This document shows, piece by piece, positions 9,114 to 17,100 of a stretch of DNA of 64,000 bases. Source of the DNA: Deinococcus malanensis (GTDB taxonomy: Bacteria > Deinococcota > Deinococci > Deinococcales > Deinococcaceae); the NCBI RefSeq assembly GCF_014647655.1, contig NZ_BMPP01000001.1:408943-472942 (forward strand), given 5' to 3'. The notes under the pieces are model-generated. The model did no database searches. It saw only the letters and a program-made list of their open reading frames with translations, and was not told where the DNA came from. How positions within the stretch are numbered: position 1 is the stretch's first letter; each line of letters opens with the position of its first letter. The position numbers and the translations under genes were made by a program.

Positions 9114-10715
9114 GTGTCCACGCTTCTGGCCCCACTGCGCCCCTACGCGGGCCGGGCGGTCGTGGTTGGTGTGTCGGGCGGCGCGGATTCGGTGGCATTG
9201 CTACGGGCACTTGTGCAGGTGCGGGCCAGACCCGTGGTCGTTCACCTCGACCATGCCCTGCGCCCCGGTTCAGCTGAGGACGCTGCCTGGGTGCAGGCAT
9301 TTGCCGCACAGCTGAGAGTAGGTCACATGGGCACGCGGGTGGACGTGGCCGCAGTCGCCGCGCGACGTGGATGGAATATGGAGGACGCGGCCCGCCGCAT
9401 TCGCTACGAGGTGCTGGGCCGCGGTGCCCGTCAACATGGAGCAGAGGCGGTCCTGACCGCGCATACCCGCCGGGACCAGGCCGAAACGGTGCTGATGGAA
9501 CTGCTGCGCGGAGAGGCAGCTCTGACCGGGATACCTTCGGTACGGGGCCGGGTCCGGCGGCCCTGGCTGGACGTTTCCCGAAGTGAGATCGAAGGCTATC
9601 TGGAGGCGCTTGGACAGGACTGGCGTGAGGACCCCACCAATGCCGACGTGACCTATACCCGGGCGTGGCTGCGTGCCGAGGTCATGCCTGTTCTTGCTGC
9701 GCGTTTTCCGGGAATCGAGGCGGCATTGGCCCGCGTGGCGAAGCTGTCTCAGCAGGACAACCAAGCCCTGAATGACTTGGCCGCAGCGCTGACCCCACAC
9801 GGTCCACGCGAACAGCTTCCTCTCGCCGTGCTCCGGCGGCGTGTGGCGCAGGAGTTGAGGGCCGCCAGCCTTCCGTTCCACGCAGGGCACATTGATCAGC
9901 TGGCTCAGGCGCATCGGTCCGGCGAGACCAGACACGTCACATTGCCCGGGGGCCAGGACATCACAGTCACCGGCGGGGCGCTGCACCTTGGCGGGCATCT
10001 GTTTGCCTCGCCAGCGTTTTCATGGCCGGATGGCTGGACCCTGAGGAAGCGGCAAGCCGGTGACCGAATTCGTCTGCCGGGAGGAACCCGCAAACTCAGC
10101 GACCTCCTGACGGATCTGAAGGTGCCCCGGCAGCAGCGCGATCAGGTGCCGCTGCTGGTGTCCGGACAGGGTGTGGAGTGGATCGGGCTGGAGCCGAATA
10201 TCTGGGCCGTGGGCGCACGTGAGGCGGCTGGTCAGAAGGCAGACCCGGTAGATACAGCCATGGGGGAAGCCCTGATGCTGGCCCATGAGGCGGCCCTGGC
10301 CCAGGAAGTCCCGGTGGGGGCTGTCGTTCTCGACCCTGCGGGGAGGGTCGTGGGGCGGGGATGCAATACCAGCCGTGTCGACGGAGACATGACGCGCCAT
10401 GCCGAACTCGCGGCCCTGCGCGCAGCCGCTGCCGAACTGGGTACCCCGTATCTCAGTGGCTGCACGCTGGTCGTCACCCTTGAACCATGCCCGATGTGCC
10501 TGGGTGCGGCCCTCGAAGCGAGGGTAGGACGGATCGTGTACGGCGCGCGCAATCCCAGGGCAGGAGCACTGGGGGGGGTCTCGGACCTCCTGACCAGCAA
10601 CTGGGGACATGTGCCAACCGTTACTGGAGGGGTGCGGGCCAAAGAGGCAGCACGGCTGCTGCGGGCCAGTTTTCAGGAACTCAGGCGACGCAAATCCGAG
10701 TCCGCAGATCTGTAG
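9114..10715 (+). CDS. tilS: Fused tRNA(Ile)-lysidine synthase and tRNA adenosine deaminase (TilS-TadA)
   Basis: One 533-residue protein joins two tRNA wobble-position enzymes. Residues 1-380 are TilS, an N-type ATP-pyrophosphatase with the PP-loop SGGADS (21-26), an LDHALRPGS segment and a C-terminal TilS domain. It attaches lysine to C34 of tRNA-Ile (CAU). From about Met383 onward it is TadA, a zinc-dependent deaminase with His429-Ala-Glu431 and PCPMC (Cys459, Cys462), which converts A34 to inosine in tRNA-Arg (ACG). No stop or frameshift is visible at the junction. GTG 9114 is fixed by the -10 box just upstream. Both activities act on base 34, so the fusion is functionally coherent. Confidence 0.93.
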   Translation: MSTLLAPLRPYAGRAVVVGVSGGADSVALLRALVQVRARPVVVHLDHALRPGSAEDAAWVQAFAAQLRVGHMGTRVDVAAVAARRGWNMEDAARRIRYEVLGRGARQHGAEAVLTAHTRRDQAETVLMELLRGEAALTGIPSVRGRVRRPWLDVSRSEIEGYLEALGQDWREDPTNADVTYTRAWLRAEVMPVLAARFPGIEAALARVAKLSQQDNQALNDLAAALTPHGPREQLPLAVLRRRVAQELRAASLPFHAGHIDQLAQAHRSGETRHVTLPGGQDITVTGGALHLGGHLFASPAFSWPDGWTLRKRQAGDRIRLPGGTRKLSDLLTDLKVPRQQRDQVPLLVSGQGVEWIGLEPNIWAVGAREAAGQKADPVDTAMGEALMLAHEAALAQEVPVGAVVLDPAGRVVGRGCNTSRVDGDMTRHAELAALRAAAAELGTPYLSGCTLVVTLEPCPMCLGAALEARVGRIVYGARNPRAGALGGVSDLLTSNWGHVPTVTGGVRAKEAARLLRASFQELRRRKSESADL

Positions 10716-11339
10716 TGGTATATCGAACGCGTCCGCTTACTTTTCTGGTACAGCCGTTCAGTTGGGGCCGAACAGTTCACAGTTCAAGCTCTGTGCTCTG
10801 GCGGCTGATCTGGACACGAGATCTGATCCGCCTGAAGTCAGGCGCCATACCAGAATCGATACACGTGGCTGAGTAGTCGGGCTGCAGGAGAACCTCATTC
10901 ACGTTGGCTTGCCACTGACGAGCAGGCATTCAGTCAGCGTCCTGACTACCAGACGTGTCTCTTTCCCCTCCCAACCCCCAGGGCTGACCGACCACGGCAA
11001 CGATTTTGTACCTGGAATGGGTCTCACGCAACTATCTCTTTCGCTGCGGCGTATCCCTTGCATGAGGATCTTGGGCGTGGGTAACAGATGGACGTGCCAT
11101 GGGGTTGATCCCAGGGCAATAAAGCCCCTGACGGTCACTCCTCAAATGCGGCATTGGAACGAGACGACGGCCGATATCCTGAGGAGTGTGAAGGAATGTG
11201 TAAGGCCCACTCGTCCTGTTGTCATTGAAAGCGCTTATCGGCCGAGTGGGGCAGCCAGCGTGCGGGACTGGCCAGCACGCCATGGTGTAGGTGGCGGTCC
11301 CCAGGTCAGGTTCATCGGTATTTGCCGCAGCGGGCCACA
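10716..11339. other. 620-base region without a recognised gene
   Basis: Several open frames of 60-144 codons occur here, but their translations look like random GC-rich sequence and have no supporting start signals. An imperfect hairpin at 10800-10832 (GGCGG...CCGCC arms) may end the tilS-tadA transcript. The promoter of the downstream membrane module should lie in the 3' part, but I could not place it. Confidence 0.45.
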
Positions 11340-11972
11340 GTGACAGCATTTTTTCAGACGGCGCTGACGTTTCCGACGGTGGTCTGGAGTGTGCTGTTTG
11401 CCTTCTGCGTCGTGTACTGGATGCTGGCGTCGACTGGTCTTCTGGACAGTGAGAGTGTGGACGGCTGGCTCGGAATGGACTCGGATCACGCTGGGACGGC
11501 GCAGTCGGCTGGGATTCTTGGGCGCATCGGACTGAGCGGCGTGCCCGTCATGGTCATGCTGGTCCTGCTGGCCTTTATCGGCTGGCTGGTGACCTATCTG
11601 GTCCACCTGCTGGTCCTGGCCTACGTTCCGGCTCCCTTGCGACCTGTTGCTGGGCTGGTGACGCTTGTGGGCGCCGCGATCCCGGCTGTGGCATTGACCT
11701 CTGTCCTTCTGCGGCCCCTACGCCCTCTGTTTGCGCATCTGGACCCTCCTGAGGCGCGTTCCCTGATTGGCCGGGTGGGCCAGGTCACCACGCCGCAGGT
11801 CACGGCGCGCTCCGGCATGGCCGCCCTGGACGACGGCGGCGCGGGACTGCTCCTCCAGGTGAGGTCGCAGCCGCCGGACGAACCTGTCCGAGGCGACCGT
11901 GTCGTGCTGCTGGGCTACGACCCCGCCGACAACAGTTATCTGGTCATATCAGAAGACCGCTTCAACGTTTGA
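11340..11972 (+). CDS. YqiJ-like membrane protein with C-terminal OB-fold
   Basis: 210 residues. Hydrophobic segments occur at about 8-28, 65-87 and 96-120, followed by a soluble C-terminal beta-rich domain (about 125-210, with GRVGQVTTPQVTARSGMA) of the NfeD/YqiJ OB-fold kind. In E. coli YqiJ is encoded beside the flotillin YqiK, and the same order appears here: the flotillin starts 31 bases downstream. The partner's role is thought to be anchoring or organising flotillin assemblies in the membrane. GTG 11340 is chosen because MTAFFQTAL matches where the first membrane segment begins. The frame runs six codons further upstream. The exact function is not known. Confidence 0.75.
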   Translation: MTAFFQTALTFPTVVWSVLFAFCVVYWMLASTGLLDSESVDGWLGMDSDHAGTAQSAGILGRIGLSGVPVMVMLVLLAFIGWLVTYLVHLLVLAYVPAPLRPVAGLVTLVGAAIPAVALTSVLLRPLRPLFAHLDPPEARSLIGRVGQVTTPQVTARSGMAALDDGGAGLLLQVRSQPPDEPVRGDRVVLLGYDPADNSYLVISEDRFNV

Positions 11973-12003
11973 CCCGTCCCTTCATTCCCAGAGGAGTCCT
12001 GTT

Positions 12004-14025
12004 ATGACCATGTCGATTCTTGCCCCATTTCTGATTGGCCTCGGCGCATTTTTGATTGTCGTTCTCGGTATAATCGGCATTATCAAGGCTTTTTACCTGA
12101 AGGTCGAGCAAGGGACTGCCCTGATCGTCAACGACCTGAGTGCCAAGCCGAAAGTTCGTTTTACGGGCGCCCTGGTGATCCCGGTGCTGTACAAGGCAGA
12201 AGTCATGCACATCAGCCTGATTACCCTGCAGGTCGACAGGCGCGGTAAGGAAGGCCTGATCTGCCGGGACAATATCCGTGCGGATATCGCTGTAGCGTAC
12301 TACCTGCGTGTCAACGAGACCACCGAGGACGTCCTGAAGGTGGCCAAGTCCATCGGTGCAAGCCGGGCTTCGGACCGCAAGGCAGTGGACGAACTGTTCA
12401 ATGCCAAGTTCTCCGAGGCCCTGAAAACGGTCGGGAAGAAATTTGACTTTATCGAGCTCTTTGAAAAGCGCGAGGAATTCCGCGACGCGGTGATCAGTGT
12501 GATCGGCCGCGACCTGAACGGGTATGTGCTGGAGGACGTAGCCATCGATTACCTGGAGCAGACGCCCAAGGCACTGCTGGACCAGAACAACATCATGGAC
12601 GCCGAGGGCATCCGCAAGATCACCGAGCTGACCGCCACGCAGAACGTGGTCACCAACGAACTGGAGCAGAACGAGCGCCTGGCTGTCACCAAGAAGAACG
12701 TGGAAACCCGCGAGTCCACGCTGGCCCTGGAGCGTCAGCAGGCGGAAGCCGAAGCCCGGCAGAGGCGCGAGATCGAGACCATTCAGGCCCGCGAGGAAGC
12801 CGAGACCGAGAAGGTCAAGGAAGAGCAGCGCCTGCTGGCCGAGCAGGCCCGCATCGACACCGATGAGAAGGTCGAGATCCGCGAGCAGGAACGCCGCCGG
12901 CAGGTGGAAATCGCGGAGCAGAACCGGCTGCGTGCAGTGGCCATCGAGGCTGAGCGTGTGGCCCGCGCCACCCGGATGGAAGCTGTGACCACCGACCGCG
13001 AAGTCAAGCTTCAGGAGGTCGAACGCGACAAGGTGGTCGAGCAGGGCGTCATGGACGTGGCCAATATCACCCGGGAACGCATTGCGATTGACAAAACCGT
13101 GGCTCAGGAAGAGGAGCGCATCAACGAGGTGCGCGTGGTGTCTGCGGCTGACCGGGCCAAGCAGGTCCGGGTGCTCAACGCCGAGGCCGAGGCGCAGGAA
13201 ACCCTGGTCAAGGAGATCAAGGGCGCAGAAGCAGCCGAAGTGGCGGCGAAGCACCGTGCAGTGGAACTCACGACCATCGCTCAGGCCGAGTTCGACGCTG
13301 CCAGCCGTCAGGCAGACGCCAAGAAAATTCTGGCCGACGCCACCCGGGTGGAGAAGGCGGCACCGGGGCTGGCCGAGGCACTGGTGCAGGAAGCCAGCGC
13401 CAGCGCCATCGAGAAGATCGGTGCCGCCGAGGCCCGCGTGATCGAGGCCAAGGCTGAGGCCAGCTACAAGCAGGGCCACGCGGACGCCCGGGTGCTGGCC
13501 GAGCGTCTGGCGGCCGAAGCCGAGGGCGAGGCCCGGATGGGTCAGGCGCGCGCCAGTGTCACCGAAGCCATCGGCAGCGCCGAGGCCTCGGCTGTCGGGA
13601 AGAAGATGACGGCGGAAGCCGAAGGACTGAGCGCCAAGTTCGGAGCCATGGACCAGATGAGCCAGGAAGCGCGCAACCACGAGGAATTCCGCATGGCGCT
13701 GGAAACCAGCCTGGAGCAGTCACTGGCGACCATCGAGGCCGAGAAGATGGTCTCGAAGGAAAATGCGGAAGTCATTTCCAGCGCGCTGCGCAATGCCCGG
13801 ATCGATCTGGTCGGGGGCGAGGGCGGCATGTTTGAGGCGCTGAGCCGCGCGGTCTCTCTAGGCAAGTCTGTCGAAGGCTTTACGGCCAAGAGCCCGCTGG
13901 TACAGAACCTGATGCAGCGCTTCCTTGGCGTCAACGCTACGCCCCCCTCAGCCCAGCATTCCGCTGCAAGACACGCCGCGCACGAACCCAAGGTGGACGC
14001 TGATCCGGCCTGGCATGGCGGATGA
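12004..14025 (+). CDS. Flotillin family protein (SPFH domain, YqiK type)
   Basis: 673 residues with an N-terminal membrane anchor (about 5-26, ILAPFLIGLGAFLIVVLG...), an SPFH/band-7 domain (about 30-190, with the GALVIPVLYKAEVMHIS strand) and a very long Ala/Glu/Arg-rich coiled coil (about 230-600) typical of flotillins. Flotillins oligomerise at the inner membrane, form detergent-resistant domains and scaffold other proteins. ATG 12004 has GAGGAG eight bases upstream. It sits between the YqiJ-like gene and the giant ATPase on the same strand, which suggests one operon. The charged coiled coil could contact the coiled-coil middle of that ATPase. This last point is inference. Confidence 0.92.
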   Translation: MTMSILAPFLIGLGAFLIVVLGIIGIIKAFYLKVEQGTALIVNDLSAKPKVRFTGALVIPVLYKAEVMHISLITLQVDRRGKEGLICRDNIRADIAVAYYLRVNETTEDVLKVAKSIGASRASDRKAVDELFNAKFSEALKTVGKKFDFIELFEKREEFRDAVISVIGRDLNGYVLEDVAIDYLEQTPKALLDQNNIMDAEGIRKITELTATQNVVTNELEQNERLAVTKKNVETRESTLALERQQAEAEARQRREIETIQAREEAETEKVKEEQRLLAEQARIDTDEKVEIREQERRRQVEIAEQNRLRAVAIEAERVARATRMEAVTTDREVKLQEVERDKVVEQGVMDVANITRERIAIDKTVAQEEERINEVRVVSAADRAKQVRVLNAEAEAQETLVKEIKGAEAAEVAAKHRAVELTTIAQAEFDAASRQADAKKILADATRVEKAAPGLAEALVQEASASAIEKIGAAEARVIEAKAEASYKQGHADARVLAERLAAEAEGEARMGQARASVTEAIGSAEASAVGKKMTAEAEGLSAKFGAMDQMSQEARNHEEFRMALETSLEQSLATIEAEKMVSKENAEVISSALRNARIDLVGGEGGMFEALSRAVSLGKSVEGFTAKSPLVQNLMQRFLGVNATPPSAQHSAARHAAHEPKVDADPAWHGG

Positions 14026-14199
14026 GTGTAACGCTGCTCCGTGAGTCAGGTGACTTCTTGACTGGCGGTTCAGGGTCTTTGGCAGGGCGCTGGTCGTTCT
14101 GCGACTGCAGCCCCACCATGTCCGCCGATATGCCGCTCAGCTCGCGCAACCTGGCCAGAGTGGTACTGCCTGCTGGTCCTGCGCATCAGGGAACACACG

Positions 14200-17100
14200 A
14201 TGACTGACCCCACCTCCACGCCCGAAGCTGCCGAATCCCACATCGACCAGGCCGTCGCCCAGGGCAGTGCCTACGAGGTCCTGCGCAAGCGCCTCACCGC
14301 ACTGGGTGGCCGGGTGCAAGCGGTGGCCGACGACCTCAATACCCGCCGCCTTACGGAGTTCGGCGACAGCAGGATGGCACTGGCCGGGCGTTTCCGGATC
14401 CGCACCGAGAACAACTGCGTGGGCCGCGACATCGTGCAGGTGGGGAGTGACCTGCTGCTGTTCGGGTTCAACGTCTTCCTGGGGCTCAAGACCCAGACCC
14501 GCGTGGAGGATGTGTTCGGGCTGTACCGGCTGGTAGAGGTGCAAGGCAGCTATGACGTAGAGCCGGTGGCCTTGCCGGACAGTTTCCTCGGTGAGCCGGC
14601 GTTCGTGCGCGACTTTGAGGAACTGTACGCGTACTACAAACACGCCCGCCTGCTTCAGCTCGTGGTGCGCGACGACAGGCTGCTGGCGGCCTTCCAGATC
14701 GGTGAGCGCAGCAGCGACATGCGGGTGTTCCGCTGGGCCGTCGCCAGCACCGGAGAGCTGTCCTATATCGACGCCAGGGGAGAGCGTGACATCGCCCTTC
14801 CCGCACCGTTCGATTTCGAGTGGACCCGCGCCGGGCGCGAACTGGAGGTCAGTGGCCGCCATCCTCACCTGAATATCCTGGACACCCTGTTCGTGGAGAC
14901 CAGTGGGGGCGACCTGACCATCAAGGTGGAGAACAATACCGAGACGGGTCAGGGTATCTACAGCGAACCTGTAGAGGACAGCACCCAGTCCATCGACGAC
15001 GCCAGCTTCGAGTTTGCTCGGGTTGGCGCGCTGATTCTGTTGAGGGTGCTGCCCTACCGCGAGCGTCAGGCGCGGGGGCTGGTCTACAACACCATCACCC
15101 GCAAGGTGGTTCGCAACGACGCCATCCTGCAGGCCTGTGTGCAGCTGCCGGAAGACCACGGAATCATCTTTCCAGGTGGATATTACCTGCAAAACGGAGA
15201 CCACAAGGCCTTTGACGCCGCCATGCAGGGCATGCAGTTCAAGCGCGCGCTCCGGTCTCCCAACGGAGAGGACGTGCTGTATGTCTTCTACGAGCGCGAG
15301 CATGGTCTGGCCGCCCTGTTCGTATACAACATGATTCAGCGCCAGCTCCAGACGCCGGTGTTTGCTCACGGCTACGCGCGCCTGCCCGACGGCCGGATGG
15401 TGCTGTTTCACTCCGAAACGCACGACCCGACCCGCGTTCATCAGATGCAGGTGTGGCACACGCCGTTTACCAGCGACGAATATGCGGCCACCCGGCCACC
15501 GGGCAACACCTTTCTGGGGCGCCTGGGCAACGCGGAGCTCGTGCGGGGCATCTCGGATCTGTACGACTTGGCGCGTGAAATCGGTACCCCTGACGTCTCG
15601 GCGCAGCGGTACGAACTGCTGACCCACCACACCCGGCGCCTCTTCGATAGCTACCACTGGTTCGATGACGCCAACTGCGGCGGCCTGAACTCCCTGCTAC
15701 ACGAGGTTGCTGCCACCGGCGAATCGGTGCTGGACGAATTTGAGAAGGTCCAGAGCATTCGCGCGCAGTCCGATCTGGCCATGCAGGAAGCCAGTGCCCG
15801 GCACCGCAGGCTGATGGGGAGCCTGCAACTGGAGACCTGGAGCCGCATTCAGGAGTTCGTGGACGCTTTGGGGGCCATTGCAGCCCTGCGCGGTCACCTG
15901 TTGACCATCCGTGACTACCGGTACATCGACACGGCTGCTGTCGACACGATGACCGCCAGCCTGGAGGAAGCGCACGGCCGGATCGGCGCGGCCACCGGGG
16001 CATTTCTGGCCGGTGATCAGGCCCTGGCGCCCTTTGCTGAGCAGTTGCACACCCTGGAAACACACACCGGTCAGGCTGGGACAGCCCGCGCGCTGGCTGA
16101 ACAGTTGCAGGCCATGCAGAAGGTGGCTGGAGAGCTGGACATGCTCTCTGAACTGATGGCCAGCCTGAAGGTGGACGACGCCCCGCAGCGTACCCGGGTG
16201 GTCGGGGCGATTTCGGGCATCTACGCCCGGCTCAACCAGATCCGCGCCCGTGCCGAGCAGCGCCGCAAGACCCTGGGCTCCAGCGAGGTGGTCGCGCAGT
16301 TCGCCGCGCAGTTCAGTCTGTATGGGCAGTCGATCACCGGTGCGCTGGGTCTGTCGACTACGCCGGAACGCGCTGACGAGCAGCTGGCACGTCTGATGGT
16401 GGGCCTGGAGGAACTTGAAGGGCAGTTTGGGGAGCACGAACAGTTCCTGAACGACATCCTGGCCAAGCGCGAAGAGATGCTGGAGGTATTTGAGGCCCAC
16501 AAGCAGGCGCTGCTCGACGAGCGCCAGCGCAAGGCCCAGGCTGTACAGGACGCGGCCACCCGCATTCTGGCTGGGCTGCCCCGGCGCACCGAGCGCCTGA
16601 AGTCGCCGGATGAGCTCAACGCCTTCTTTGCGGGCGACCCGTTGATCCTGAAGCTGCGGGAGCTTGCCGCGCGCCTGCGCGAACTCAAGGACGCCGTCAA
16701 GGCCGACGACGTGGAAGCGCGGCTCAAGGCTGTCCGGGATCAGGCCGTGCGCGCCCTGCGGGACCGACACGAACTGTTCGAGGACGGTGGGTCTGTGATT
16801 CGCCTGGGGCCGCGCCACCGCTTCAGTGTCAATACCCAGCCGCTGGACCTGACCCTGCTTCCACGTGGGGACGAGCTGGCCGTGCACCTGACCGGCACGG
16901 ATTACATGCAGCCGCTGACCGATCCTGCCCTGAATGAATTGCGCGACTTCTGGCAGGTCACGCTGGACTCCGAGTCGCCCCTGGTCTACCGCAGTGAATA
17001 TCTGGCCGGGCAGATCCTTCAGGCGGCCGAGGAGGGGCGTGACGGCCTGGACCTGCCGACGCTCAGAGGGCTTGTGGCGCAACCAGAGGAACTGGCCCGC

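Noticed and set aside
10909..11343. A 144-codon plus-strand frame before the YqiJ-like gene
   Set aside because: The translation looks random, has no start signal and overlaps the true GTG start of the next gene.
11962..13680. A 572-codon minus-strand frame opposite the flotillin gene
   Set aside because: It mirrors the repetitive coiled-coil codons of the flotillin. It has no start signal and no recognisable domain.
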